A DNA stretch of 64,000 bases from assembly GCA_018806985.1 (NCBI GenBank), contig JADANN010000398.1, positions 267,501 to 331,500 of the forward strand. Direction: 5' to 3'. Position numbers and translations under genes: made by a program. The notes beneath the pieces were generated by a model that saw only the letters and a list, made by a program, of their open reading frames with translations, did no database searches and was not told where the DNA came from. The stretch comes from Angiostrongylus vasorum (Eukaryota; Nematoda; Chromadorea; Rhabditida; Metastrongylidae). Position 1 is the first letter of the stretch. Each line of letters starts with the position of its first letter. This document shows, one piece after another, positions 20,501 through 32,645 of the stretch.

Positions 20501-21482
20501 ATTGCTATAAAATGCATCGAGCGTGTATTTATCTTGCTCATTTCTCTACATGGATTCGTGAGTCTCCAGGGCGGGATCGAAAGTGATAGGAATCCAGGAA
20601 TGGGATTGTGCCATCTACAACCCTTCAGGAATCCACCCAAAGGAGCTTGAGGACTGGAGAGACCAGACAGGGAGCATCAAAGTCTGTTGTTTATTCTAAA
20701 TCACTTTCCAGTTGTTTTCAGACATCTCAGACATCCTGCCGTACAGCCAGTATTTTCAGAACTTCCCTGGAGCAAAGAATTTTGAGCCGTTCGGCGATCT
20801 TATCTATGAACCCTGTGACATACTTGTACCCGCTGCATGTGAAAAGGCTATTCACAAGGAGAATGCCAACAGAATCCAGGCTAAGATTATCGCTGAGGCT
20901 GCCAATGGACCAACAACACCTGCTGCTGACAAAATCCTTCTAGAACGTGGCAACTGCCTTATCATTCCTGATATGTATATTAACTCCGGCGGTGTGACTG
21001 TATCATATTTTGAATGGCTCAAGAATCTTAACCATGTCTCATACGGACGACTCAGCTTCAAGTATGAAGAAGAATCAAATAGAATGCTCCTCCGTATGTT
21101 TATCAACGAGTAATCTCACTAGTCGTTTATTCCTTCATTTTAACAATATCATCACAGGTTTCTCTTGATACCTAACTTGTAAATTGGTCAGAGGAATTTT
21201 CTGAATGCATATTCAGAATCCGTACAAGACTCGTTAGAAAAAGCTATCGGCAAGGAAGCACCCGTACGACCTAACGAGGCTTTCGAGCACAAAATTGCTG
21301 GAGCCAGTGAAAAAGATATCGTTCATTCCGGTCTTGAATATACTATGGATCGCTCTGGTGGAGCGATCATTCGCACTGCCCGCAAATACAACTTGGGCTT
21401 GGACATTCGCACAGCGGCATATGCAAACGCCATAGAGAAGGTCTATAACACCTACAGGACTTGCGGTTTCACCTTTACGTAG
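17511..21482 (+). CDS. gdh-1: Glutamate dehydrogenase, mitochondrial (complete, 8 exons)
   Basis: Interconverts L-glutamate and 2-oxoglutarate plus ammonia with NAD(P), normally as a homohexamer in the mitochondrial matrix. Exons: 17511-17648, 17709-18143, 19863-19973, 20047-20175, 20403-20491, 20570-20681, 20760-21093, 21217-21482; 537 codons, the usual animal length. The N-terminus ([20 protein letters not shown]) is a basic, Ser-rich import sequence. The GLFV active-site block [10 protein letters not shown] has the catalytic Lys at about residue 162; the nucleotide-binding GFGNVG is at 287-292; the end is conserved (...[10 protein letters not shown]). All phases match. The second intron (18144-19862) begins with GC (AAG|GCAAGT), forced by the conserved AKK-GFLGPG junction, and holds two SINEs. 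Exon 7 and 8 acceptors were chosen among nearby AGs by phase and by family sequence. The 3' end faces the tgt gene about 800 bases away. Confidence 0.96.
18367..18642 (-). repeat. SINE family A in gdh intron 2
   Basis: Reverse copy, tail (ATAAAGCTCTCGGCGTTGAT) on the left, box A (GTAGCGTAGTGGTCGGAGG) on the right. It is opposed to the copy at 18,937, so the intron RNA can fold back. Confidence 0.9.
18937..19212 (+). repeat. SINE family A in gdh intron 2
   Basis: Head GCGTGCTGACGCAGTGGTTA, box B GAATCGATCCCC, full body, and tail GGGATTGATCAACGCCCAG with TTTATCC then a T run. Confidence 0.9.
19505..19705 (+). repeat. Unclassified repeat (family E), copy 1
   Basis: Shares TCATACCGGCCACAATGTC and, about 150 bases later, a CTCTTGTATGTAATGAAAA-like block with 23,055-23,300. 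No coding match; family unknown. Lies in gdh intron 2. Confidence 0.45.
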
Positions 21483-22285
21483 ATGGAAAGAGTAGATAAA
21501 GAGTGAGATAAATATTGATTATACTCGTAATTCGGTGTGAGAGCTTCTACTTTAATGTTGTAAAATAATTCTAGTCATAAACTAGCTAAATACAAAATAA
21601 CACTTCGAAATACAAAATATTGTTATACATACACAAAATTCTTAACGAAAGCTATGAGTTACATCCACAACAATTTGATTCGTGCTTGTTTCAAGCACAA
21701 CTAATGGAAGGGAATGTGTTTTTGCCGAGTGCTAAGTTTGATCTGATTTCCATTTCAGGTTTAGTTTTCCATTTATTGTGGTATTTGTACTTGTATTAGA
21801 CAGACATAAAATTTATTACCATAAAACTTAACGTCAACAATATAACAACAGTGGAGAAAAACGAATACCCCCAGACTTAACCCACATAATACCCTATATG
21901 CATTGAATACAATGCACTTGGTGAGAAAATGGTGCCTGCTTTGGACTTAGGTGGCATATCTGAGGAGCTCATAGTGATCTTTCAATTGAAATAGAAACAA
22001 CTAGGATCTACAGATCTTTACCTATAATATACAAGTTAGCAGATTCTACCAAGATGCAATTCTGATTTTCTCTCATTTTTTTGCGCCAGTGTTCGCTTTG
22101 AGGATGTTAGTTTCAAGCATATTTAGATTTGAAAGGACACTGCATAAGATCTTATTAAACCTTATAGGGACTGAACAAAGTATGTTCAATAAGTTTGTGG
22201 AGTTCTTGTTTCCTCAAATGCCTCCAATGGTCAAAGAATTACCATCAGTTGTCAGAAAACTGACTCCAGGTGTTATGTATTAAGC
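21483..22285. other. Convergent intergenic region between gdh and tgt
   Basis: Holds the 3' UTRs of both genes. AT-rich, with several ATAAA-like words just after the gdh stop. No repeat recognised; the 64-codon frame at 22,089-22,283 is unsupported. Confidence 0.5.
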
Positions 22286-25200
22286 TTACTTTTCATAGGA
22301 TATTTTGTATCCCATGAAATCTACTGCGTCGCGAACCCACTGAGGAACAGGCTCTTCGGGGAAGCTATCGCTTAGGAACTTCTCCAGAAACAGTTGTACC
22401 TTGTCGGAATCGATTGCCTCTCGTATATCTTTCATTAAGCGTAACTGATGCCTGATATTGTGTACGGACAGAAGGTGGCATCCCACTGTTTCCTAAAATT
22501 TAAAACCGTTATTTTCCTTATCAATTTCCACATGTGTGAGATGGTTAAAGAAAGCGTAATTTAAAAAAAACAATGGGTATCCATGGTGATATGTTATTAA
22601 GTCTCTTTTCAAACTCGATAAATTTTAAACATTTGTCCCGTTGCGTGATGACTCATGTAGCGCAGCGGTTGGAGGCGCCCTGTAATAATGCATGGGATCG
22701 ATCCCCGTGCAGCTAGCCCACCAAGCCTTCCATCTCTGCGGGATCGGTAAATTGATACCAGACTTGTCTAGAAGGGTAGGATCACTGGCTCGATACATCG
22801 GTAGGCCACCGTGAGTCACTGTAAAGGCCGGATTTCCATTCAGTAATCTCCAACGATGCTTAATGAAGTCGAATACATGGCGCATCCCACAGGGGGATTC
22901 ATCAACGCCGAGGGCTTTATCTTCTATTATTTAACAGTGGTTCAATAAAATGCAACCAACAATACTAGATGGTCTTAACCTCACATATTCGCAACGAGAT
23001 GTAATTTTGCGGCTGCCGTGTAGACGGTAGTCAACTTTTCGCTGGACGCACTGTGAATTGAATTCATCTCATACCGGCCACAATGTCGAGACAAAGGATG
23101 AACGTGCCCATTTTATGGCGTTTTTCGCCTCATATGTCAGCCTTTCTACGTATTTTACTACTGATCTCTGCGTTTGTCTTATCAAACGAATCCTCCACAT
23201 TCCTTCATGTACTTTTGTACTTTTTTGGAACACTCTAAATCTTGTATCTGAAGAGAACAAAACCCAACATCCCGTCCATTTTCTGACCGCAGTGTTACCA
23301 GCTTTTTGTTACTCATTTTCACAAAATATATGAAGTAGATTTCGTCTGTATTACACCCATCCATTCCATCTGATAACGGTGATTAATCGCAGCGAGTGCA
23401 ACAATAGTTGCAAAGGTTGGCGGGAATCCCTATAGATTTCACTAAAGAAATTAAAGTCTTTGTTTTGCGACTTTTTCCTTCACCGCCTTACTCTGTACCC
23501 TTTCTCCCTTTTCCCTGTCACATCCACTACTGGCGTGACCAATCAGGTTGTAATGAAGCTTCCCAATCATAATTCTGGAATAATTTTTAAAAAGATAAAA
23601 ATGGTCAGAAAACTAGAAATTAACCCAAAGAAAGAATTGTGACGAAAAGGACGCGGATCCGTGCTACAGATTCTTTTTTATCCAAGCAAGCTTCACTTGT
23701 CACCACGCCCTCTGCATGTGTACTCTATGAGGTTGACCCCCACTTTCTAACATGTAGTTGACGGAAAATCGGTGTGTTTATAGAAACGTTCATCACGATA
23801 TAAGTGTAGATTTCGTGTTTTCGTTTAAGATACAGAAATGTTCCAAATGGACAGCGTATTATTACAGTTGGCTCCAAACTCCGAGAAAGACGAAGTTCCC
23901 CGAAACATTGTGTCATTGTGAGATTAATATTTTTCTTAATAAGATAGTTTTAGTTTGTCAACACCGCAGTGATCGACAGAGCGCTTGCATCTCTAATGTT
24001 TTTTCCAATGTTTGTCCCAAATATTTTACTATCGTTACAGTTTGGTTGTTACGCAGCAGTGTACCGGCAACATGTGGCGGGCGCACGTGGCACAGTGTTT
24101 AGAGGTGTCCTACAAATTAGGACCAAATTTGTCTGGGAGGATAATAGCAAAGGCTTGATATTTCGGTCAGGCACTGCGAGCCATTTCACGGGGTACGTAT
24201 GCACTCAGTCACGCTTCATGAAGTCGAATGCAAAAATACATTTTATATCGGCACTGTAGATATCCTCTTCAGACGAAGAGAAAAGTAAACAGAAAACAGA
24301 TATAAGGATGCTTTTTTTTCTCTAAAACTCACTGCTTCCTTAATTTTCTTCGCTGCAGCATCTCTTCTACTTCCATACCATTCCTTACCTTGCTGCTCAC
24401 CTTCGTCTATTGTTTTTGCTCTCCCGCTGCTGAACATATTACCTCTCTCTTCCTTTTTTATATCTTTCCTTTAACGAAAATCCATATAGCAGCACACTTC
24501 GAAAAGGACAGATACTACGTCGTTAATCTACCTCCGATAGATACACACCTATTTATCTAATCCACACAAAATTCTAGAAGCGCGAGAAGCAGAGTGCTTA
24601 GCGATGCTTTGCAATACATTCCTGAACTAACCAAGCTCTCCATCATTCCGTGGTCCACAAATTATTATCAGACCTGTTTGACACCTCTTTCCGATCCAAA
24701 AAGCCGATGACTCGCCTTGTTGAACACCTAGGTAAATATATCCCAGGATTTTAGGGATAATCAATTCAACCAACGTCAAATAACCTTCGTGGAAAGAGCA
24801 AAATCCTGAAGTATCAGCCGAAGCAATTCACAAATTAGAAGACTTTTTGTGAATGATAGTTGTACGGCAGGGAACCGAACGGAAGAAATTAGGGAGTCAG
24901 TGTAATATACCAGCATGGGCCACATCAGTATTCACACCACACAAGTTTTATTTCTTATTTTAAATGACCCGACTTTCACATTTACTTTGCGGATCACAAC
25001 ATTTCTTGCATTCACTTCGTTTCCTCGCGATCGTTATCAACGAAGGTCTTCTTTCGCGTGTGGGTTCGGCTGCTGCTTGAGAATTTTTTTCATATCTCTG
25101 AATGCTGGTCTATTTCCTGGAGTCCTGAGATAGCGGCTCTAGAGCATTCCCACTTAGATTGAAAAGATCCAGACAAGTTTCCAATCTAATATCAATTTGT

Positions 25201-25333
25201 CGACCCCGGAGAGATGGTAGACTGTGTGAGCCCATCGCGGGACTGAGCAGCGTTTTCGTGGTAGTCGGACATCACACGGACACTACAACTGGGCTACCTG
25301 TCTCCCCGATATTATTGTTGTTATATACATGTA

Positions 25334-25373
<40 letters not shown>

Positions 25374-28300
25374 CATATATGTTCCAAACAACATTACACT
25401 TACCTTATTCATAACCATGTGGATATAAGCACGTGTGTACATTTTACACGTGTAACAATCACAATCAGTCTCAATTGGTGTGAAATCATCAGCGAACGTC
25501 CTCTGATTGAGGTGTAGCAGTCCCCCACGTCGCACAAGTGCTGTGCCGAATCTGGCTGTTCTGGTAGGGTACACGCAGTCGAACATATCTGCACCCAAAA
25601 GCGAGCAAACCACTAAATCTACTGGAAAGCCGACTCCCATCACGTAACGGGGTAAATGTGGAGGTAGAGATTCGCAACAGGCGGCCACAATTTTCCAGAA
25701 CTGCGACTTCTCTTCTCCACCCGATAGACCACCGATTGCAATTCCAACCTGAAACTCATAGTTTCACGTGGAAAATAGATAGAAGTTTCATTGTTTTGAA
25801 TGTGAGAATTTACGAATTCTTAGAAAAAAAATGACTTCATCACATTAATCATACGTATCATGAGTTTTTTCTGAATGAAACTTCCCACTTTTTCAGCGCA
25901 TAAGATAAAGGATAAAGCTCTCGGCGTTGATCAATGCGCCATGCATTCGATGCGTTAAGCATAGTTTGGAGGTGATCGAATGCATATCTGGCTTTTACAA
26001 TGACTAGCGGTGGCATGCCATTGTATCGAGCCAATGCTGCTATCCTCCTGGATAAGTCTGGTACTAATTTGCCGATCCCAGAGGGATGGAAGGCTTGGTG
26101 GGCCAGGTACGTGGGAATCGATCCCATGTATATTGCAACCCGCCTCCGACCACGGCGCCCCACGCGCCCATTCAGCACATAAGATATGAAATCAAATTTT
26201 ACAAGATTCTTTCAATTTACTTTTCACAGACATCTCACAATGACTGGTCTATAGTAACTTCGTAAGATTTTTTAGGAAATGGAAACACTTGGAAAAATAG
26301 GTTGAAATAGCACCATTTATCCTAGACATCTTCGATTGCCATCGACACTACACGTTCTTGCAGTCGAAACAGTAAAAAAGTTGTAGGAAATAAGTTGTAA
26401 CGCATGAGTTGGATAGTTAGATAAGGTGACGTTCACTGAAATGCTGCGTACAGCAAGACGTAATGGTACGACTCATTTTAGCGATAGCTGAGAGGTACTT
26501 CGTTGGCTTGCTTCGATTATTTTTTCTCTCTAGAACCTTGCTGAATTTTGTCTGACAGCAGCAGTTCGTAATAAACATCTGGCTCATTCGCAGCAGTTCC
26601 TGTTGACATTTATAATCACCTGTCACCCGTCGCTTGTCCCTTCGTTGATCGTCGAGTGACTTGAACGAGCTTCAGTAAACCTTCTGTTTCTCACTGTCAC
26701 GGGCAAAAGTACCGCACTGGGTTATGCTCGTTCTAGGGACTCGTTGAGAGCATCACATTTTTCTTCTAGGATTTTCGTGAGGAACTCTCACTATCGGGTC
26801 GGTGGTCTTCCTGGTGTGCTTTTACCATCCCGAAGAATCCGGTCACTAACGACTCTTGTCCATCGGTTGTCATTCACACGCTTTACGTGTCCGGGCCATC
26901 TTCCCTTCCACCATGGGGCGTATAGACGGCTTCTTTGATCTCCGGAGTTGACGTAGATCGGAGCTATCAGTGATACTTCATCCAGCTTACGTAGCGACCA
27001 GGTTTCTGAGGCATACATTAAAGCAGGAACACTCGTGAGGTCTAAGAGCTGAGAACAGAGTCTGGTTTTCATCCGACACACGACACCCGCTTTTGTGCGA
27101 AATTCCTCTTTCACGATTGTAACAACGTTAAGATCGGCATCAAAATCAAGACACTGGTAACACATATAACAAATTTCGTACACACTTATCAGAATAATTC
27201 GTTTACTGCTCATAAAAAGTGAAACTCAGGGAACTTTCTATACTTAGTTACTCTCGAATAAGTCACACTAGGTTAAAGGTGAAGGATAGCCAAATTCGTG
27301 AAACTTCTGACGTAAAAACTTGATCCTACGAACTTACATGTTGACAAAATGCAATAATCAAAGTAAATGAGTCATCAAATGGCCACCCGCCCAGGTACTA
27401 TGTGTATAAACAAGCGAACCTTGGCTCGTTTTATCATCTCAGCAACACATTTTTCACGTAAAGCAATGTCCAGACCGCCCTGTACAATTGGAAATAGTGC
27501 TTGATCCGACCGCGTGTGCGCCTTCTCACAACGATCAAGCCACCTATAGCCAGAACATCTTAATCCAGATCAACGCCTTAAACTAATTTTTTTACCTGTT
27601 AAAAAAAATAAATTAGATAACTAAATAAAGAGTAAAGCAAAAGCAGTAAAGAGTAAAAGCAAAGTATGGTAAAGTAAAAGTAAAGTGAAATAACTAAGTG
27701 AAAAAATAAGGTAAAATAAGCAACTAACTTTGAACTAAGTAATATTACCTTATGCTTCTTTGCATAGCTTCCTCAACAGTGTTTCCGGTTGTGAGCACAT
27801 GGACGACATGGTCCAATTGCATAATTATATCGGCGCCAAGAGCCTGTTGTATTTCGATGCTCATCTCTGGAGTCAGGGTCATTAGCTCGCCAGTATGAGG
27901 GCTTTCGAAATTTACGCCATGTTCGTTAACAGACATGAGTTTGCTTAGCGACACCATCTGAAATCAGTTCCCGTAAGAACATTACAGAAATGTACTTTTC
28001 TTCTTGGAAGGACCTCGATGACTACATTCATATGTTGTGTGGATAACAATACATCCTCTATTTACTTAGGTGTCTTGTAAGTACCATATAAATTTAAGGA
28101 AGAACTGATCAACAAATACACACATTACGGGTAATAAACATTCAGAAAAACTAGAATGCATTAGATCTAGACTCTAACCGTACGATATTATAAACGCCTT
28201 ATGGTTCATTTTTCAGTGGACCATATATGATTCAACAGAGTTCCAGCGCAAACATAACCTCCCTGTTTTGGTTAAAACCGTTGGCAACAAAAAAAATTCT

Positions 28301-31300
28301 TTCTGGAACAGTGAGTGTATGAGCTCTCCTTTCTTTTACCTTTAGAATGTTTAGGTCTCGAACCACATGTCCAGCCAGGGCTTACCCCCCATTTACTTGC
28401 ATCGGCTAGAAGCAAACCTATTCCACTGCAGAACTCCACAAACTTCCCTTAGATACATTCCCATCATACCAAAACTGTGGCGTTGAGTGCCCCTCAAATG
28501 AGCAGAACCCATTGAGTCTCCGATGGGTGACAGAATGATCGTTCGAGTTACTTAATAACTGACGAGATCACAAGTATGTATGTGGATGTTCTCGATAGTT
28601 TTGATTTTTCCAATGAGCTAATGTAAACATAAGCATGAATCGACGTTATAAAACAATAGACGAGTATTACACAAATAATAAAGAATACTGCAGGGATTTC
28701 GAGGCACAAAAAGGCTTTCTACATGGAGAACAAGTCCTCAATTGTTATGGATCTACGCTTTAGAGCTACCTATTTGCTTCGAAGACAATCATTTGAAGTA
28801 TTAAAGTCACAGTTTTTGTGCCTATACAAGCACAAAAATTATGACACAATTTGTAACACATACTTTTTTACTTACTTGGATACTTGGATAGCCCGCATCC
28901 ACCGGTTTGCGGACTCCAGCAAAATTTCCATTCCTTCCCCTCTTGCGTAATAATCGTTCGTGGTGGTGGTATGTTTTGAACATAGTGACATCCGTGAGGT
29001 CCAATCCGTAATCCTGCAATCGTTGCAATCTGCGAATGCTGGTGGCTGAAGTTCGCCACCAACATGTCCGCTCATCATTTGGATGATGTTGCAAGAGAAC
29101 GCTTGCATAATCTTGGAGTCAACTCCAGTGTTTTACTCGTCCATGTGTCATCTGTTCTTTTTTATTATATGATCGGCCCATCTGTGTTTCGCTATTGATG
29201 TATATTCTCCCGGATCCGGAAGATGAGCTAGGTTTCAAAGACCTGAGCTGCGCACTTCGGCTGGCCGATGTTAGTTCCCGTTAAAATTCAAAAGACATCA
29301 TTCAAGCGCTCTGTGGAGTTCTGCGGATTTCTTGATGTGGTTGAGGTATCACACAATTTTTCCTGCATAACAAAGCGCTAGGAGGATTGCTGAATCGAAG
29401 GGATGAGCGCTGAGTTTCTAGTCCGTTAGTTGGTCGATGGCTTCCTTGAGTTCCTAATACGGCCTATGCTGCTCTCCTTCTGTCTTATTCCTCCTTCATG
29501 CTGTTTTCTATGTCCGCTGAACATCTAGCGTACACATACGAGGTGGTTTCTGTATTAAGAGAACCATCCAGTTCAATTTGTTCGTCATAGCACCATTGGT
29601 ACTTCATGAACTGCGTCTTCGTCCCACTCAAAATTAAGATTCGATAGTGATTTCCAATCAATAACTATGCTCTCCTCGTCCAAATCGAGTGACTTCATTA
29701 CCCACTGCAGTACGGCAGTAAACAGATTTGGCGACAATGTGTTGCTTTGCCGAAACCCTTTTCCCGTGGTTATGGTGAGGAGTCGATGAAAAAGTCGTAT
29801 ATTTGTGTTGCAGTTCAGATAACCATCAGCTAGTGTTCGTATATAAGGCGGGTCCACCCCTTAATCGACGAGTGCTGATAGGGATCCTCTCGTTTCGACT
29901 ATGTCAAACGCTTTCTCGTAGTCGACAAAGGTAAGAACTAGGAGATGGTACTACCGGCAGACTTACCACCCGTTATACGTTTCGATATGCTTCACACAGC
30001 AGAATCCCTGTAGGAGCCCTGCTTGCTCAACTGGATGTCTTTCACCCAAGGTCTTCGTTATGCGCAAAATGATATTCCTGAGCAGATTGTAGACTACACT
30101 CAACAAGCATATCGAATTGTACTTACAGAGATCCTCATCCTTCTTCGGTACGGTGATCGTGCGCGAGTTCCTCCACTGGTCTAGAATTTTATCGTTGTGA
30201 AGGCAAGATGTAATGTGGGTTGCGAGAACTGCACATAATTTGTGGCTTCCAACTCTGAAGAAATCGGCGGTGATATTATCGTGTCCTGGGGCTGTGCCTC
30301 TCTTAGCGTTTTCTATCGCAAGTCAAACTTCAGAGTGTAGAATCCCGAGCGGTTTTTCACCAGCAGGATTTCGGGGTCCGAGATGGAGAATGTGGAACGG
30401 AAGAGAATGGTACAGAACCTTTCCAATATCAATTCCATATCATGGCGGGATGTAATGATAGTCCCATGCTCATTGGTCAAGGCGGATAGCGGAATATTAT
30501 GCTCGCAAAGATACCAACAGCACTTTTTCAAAGTGGATAACTTTTAAGCCGCTTCCAGCAAATTTTCCGGCCTATACCGACGGAAATCCTTCTACAGCGG
30601 TATTTTTACCACTGGAATTTTCATCAGCCGTGTTAGGTCTGTTGCAGTAGGATCAAGCTTCAGTGTCCTTCTCTTTTAGAGCAACACCTCAGTGGTAATG
30701 GAGATACGGTCTCAACTTCTCGATTGAGGAATTGAAGCGAGTTCGGCATGAGTTTTAAGTCCTTCGAAAAGCAACATGTTGTCCTCGCCTGGGTTTTCAT
30801 TTATCAGCCAGTCATATGTGGTCACGACTTTATTGAGAATATCCTCGTCATACATGACTTAATTCGTTTTCCTTGGACGATGACAGAATCTCATTCTTAG
30901 GTTATGGGTGAGTCGAATTTTCGCATGGAGGCGGTGATCAGATCCAGTGCAGAATCCAGGCACCACTGAGGTGTCAAAGAGGCAGCATTTTCTGTTCGGG
31001 TGGATATGATCGATCTCCTCATGAGTCGTGCCTTTAGTGGACTCCCATGTCCATCGGCGACCGTCTCTCTTCTCGAAAAAATGAATTCCCATGGAACAGA
31101 CGTGCTGCGGACCGGAGTCCTACAAGACGATTTCCATTCCCATTTCGTTACCCTATTCCGAATTTCACTATCCTGCATCCATTTCCCCTTGTCGTTCCTA
31201 AACTGTCGTTGAAATTTCCAAAAACGAATTTATTATAAAGACTCATTGTCGTGGATTACTTCCTCCAATTGGTTATACAACGCGTCAAGTTCGAAGTCAT

Positions 31301-32645
31301 CAGCTGAACAAGTTGATGACTAATAATTTACGATGCTGACTTTTTTCTGCAGCGCAAGTTGGAGACCAAGAATGGCCAACACTTCGTAAACCGTTGGAAG
31401 GATTCGCAACATGTACTAAATGCGTTAAACTTCCACTAGATTCAGTAGTCTCCAATCAAACATGGAGTTTGTCATACACACCTTTTACCAACGCTTACAC
31501 GACGGCGTGATCTCTACAAGCGTCATTTGTTAGCAGACACAGCGGCCCGCGTGATTTCTATAGAGATCACTTTACTTTCAGTGCTTTATTTTTAGCACAC
31601 AGAACTCTTTTTTCAAGTTCGCGAATGCATCAGTAATATCGAGCGCATGTAGCGCAGTGATTAGGGTGCTTTGCAATACAACACACATGGGTTCGATCCT
31701 CCGCCCCAGGTTCACCAAGCCTTCCAGCCTTCCCTCCGTTCGTGGTCTGCAAAATGGCACCAGACTTGCCTGAGGTGATAGCAGAACTGTTTTTATACAT
31801 CGGTAGCCCACCTGTAAAGGCCAGATATGCATTCAATCGGTCTAACGATTTTTGATGAAGGCGAATGCATGACGTACCCTCAAAGATTGAACAACGTCGA
31901 GAGCCTTATCCTTTATTTCTTAATCCTTTATGAATTATATCGTTCATGAGAAAAATAGTAGTTGACTCTAAATGATAAAGCTCTCGGCGATGATCAATAC
32001 CCGAGGGATACGCCATGCATTCGAATTCATTATGCATCGTTAGATGTGACTGAATGCATATCTCGCTCTTACAGTGACTCGCGGTGGCCTATTGATGTAT
32101 GGAGGCAGTGCTGCTATCCTCCTAGACAAGTCTGGTACCAATTTGCCGACTCCGGAGGGATGGAAAGATTGCTAAGCATGGAAAGCGGAATCGATCCCAT
32201 GTGGATTGTAGAGAGCTTCTAACCACTGCGCTAAGCAGGTCATACGAATAGGTAAAAAGACGGTGCGTGTAATAAGACTCAATAGGAAGTGAACAACTAA
32301 TATTTGGTATTTTTTGTAGCGTACTGAGGAGGTTATCACCTGAAATCCTCCAGAATCTGTAAGAATTGATCGAGGCCAATTGATCATCTTGTGAACCCCT
32401 CCAGCCTTTTTTACTCTTTCATAACCTGGTCGATGCCCAAGATGGTAAGTGTTGCATAATAAAATGCGACAATCCATTTCCATCAGCTGCTCAGGCAAGA
32501 TACCCTTCATTGTACCTTGAGTTCCAACAGGCATAAACACAGGGGTTTCGACAACACTATGAGGTAATGTCAAAACACCGTGTCGAGCTCTTCCAGCCGC
32601 CTGCAGAACTTTGAACGTCATTTTACACTCGGGATCGGTCGCCAT
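22286..32645 (-). CDS. qtrt-1: Queuine tRNA-ribosyltransferase, catalytic subunit (complete, 5 exons)
   Basis: Exchanges guanine for queuine at position 34 of tRNAs with GUN anticodons, working with the QTRT2 subunit. Exons in order of translation: 32645-32340, 27957-27749, 27543-27420, 25748-25404, 22492-22286; 396 codons, close to the animal length of about 400. Substrate-pocket block LTDSGGFQ ends exon 1 (Asp about 97); the nucleophile block [13 protein letters not shown] is in exon 4 (Asp about 270); FPIVQGG and [10 protein letters not shown] are present. Zinc ligands are Cys 309, 311 and 314 (CDCYTC) with His about 339 in SVHN of the last exon. Every junction agrees in phase with GT-AG ends. 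Introns are long (up to 4.4 kb) and carry an RTE copy, SINEs and a TA repeat. An upstream in-frame TTG is not needed: ATG at 32,645 fits. Confidence 0.95.
22645..22922 (+). repeat. SINE family A in tgt intron 4
   Basis: Head CATGTAGCGCAGCGGTTGG, box B GGGATCGATCCCCGTGC, full body, and tail with TTCATCAACGCCGAGGGC then TTTATC. Confidence 0.88.
23055..23300 (+). repeat. Unclassified repeat (family E), copy 2
   Basis: Shares its start (CTCATACCGGCCACAATGTC) and a later AATCTTGTATCTGAAGAGAA block with the copy at 19,505. Identity is low elsewhere. Confidence 0.45.
24080..24232 (+). repeat. SINE family A, internally deleted
   Basis: Box A (CACGTGGCACAGTGTTTAGA) is followed directly by the body (GACCAAATTTGTCTGGGAGG); the box B region is missing. 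Confidence 0.7.
24580..24690 (+). repeat. SINE family A, 5' fragment
   Basis: Worn head AAGCGCGAGAAGCAGAGTGC, then CTAACCAAGCTCTCCATC and TTATCAGACCTGTTTG. It ends abruptly. Confidence 0.5.
25010..25160 (-). repeat. Unclassified repeat (family D) fragment
   Basis: CCTGGAGTCCTGAGATAGC and CCCACTTAGATTG recur at 53,160-53,215 in the same order. No coding match. Confidence 0.4.
25165..25262 (-). repeat. SINE family A, short fragment
   Basis: Carries ATCAATTTGTCGACCCCGGA and GAGATGGTAG from the body in reverse orientation. Confidence 0.5.
25325..25382. repeat. TA dinucleotide microsatellite
   Basis: Nearly pure (TA)n with ACAT interruptions, about 22 bases past the donor of tgt exon 4, inside the intron. 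Confidence 0.95.
25908..26170 (-). repeat. SINE family A in tgt intron 3
   Basis: Reverse copy with a double TTTATCC-type tail (GATAAAGGATAAAGCTCT on +), a small deletion after GTTGATCAATG, and box A at the right end. Confidence 0.88.
26620..27110 (-). mobile_element. RTE retrotransposon 3' fragment
   Basis: The minus strand encodes the region after the reverse transcriptase in RTE elements: [25 protein letters not shown], then GRPPTR. The frame is broken after about 140 codons. Lies in tgt intron 3. Confidence 0.85.
27590..27745. repeat. Low-complexity A/G-rich tract
   Basis: AAAGTAAA and AAAGCAAA words repeat with variation. It lies next to exon 2 of tgt, on the 3' side in gene order. Confidence 0.7.
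28866..31245 (-). mobile_element. RTE retrotransposon, 5'-truncated, frameshifted
   Basis: About 2.4 kb in tgt intron 1. Minus strand in order: the end of the endonuclease domain ([15 protein letters not shown]..., [10 protein letters not shown]; two overlapping frames show a frameshift), a reverse transcriptase domain with [17 protein letters not shown] at about 29,750 (the family block GVRQGDTISPK..F, here altered), and the 3' end GGGCTATCCAAGTATCCAAG with TAAGTAA. Several stops make it non-functional. The N-terminal endonuclease and a clean C-terminal region are missing. Its 3' end is shared with family B. Confidence 0.85.
31643..31912 (+). repeat. SINE family A in tgt intron 1
   Basis: Head GCATGTAGCGCAGTGATTAG, box B GGGTTCGATCC, tail with TTATCCTTTATTTCTTAATC. 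Faces the reverse copy 60 bases downstream. Confidence 0.85.
31972..32246 (-). repeat. SINE family A in tgt intron 1
   Basis: Reverse copy from GATAAAGCTCTCGGCGATGA to AACCACTGCGCTAAGC. Its right end is 94 bases from exon 1. Confidence 0.88.

Noticed and set aside
20712..20759. Earlier acceptor for gdh exon 7 (TTTTCAG ending at 20,721)
   Set aside because: It gives the wrong phase after exon 6. TATTTTCAG ending at 20,759 keeps the frame and the family sequence ([10 protein letters not shown]).
21185..21216. Earlier acceptor for gdh exon 8 that would add NFLNAYSE
   Set aside because: The acceptor at 21,216 gives [13 protein letters not shown], which agrees with known glutamate dehydrogenases, and keeps phase.
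25272..25403. Minus-strand frame running past tgt exon 4
   Set aside because: Beyond the GTAAGT donor it reads into the TA microsatellite (Tyr-Ile repeats), which is intron.
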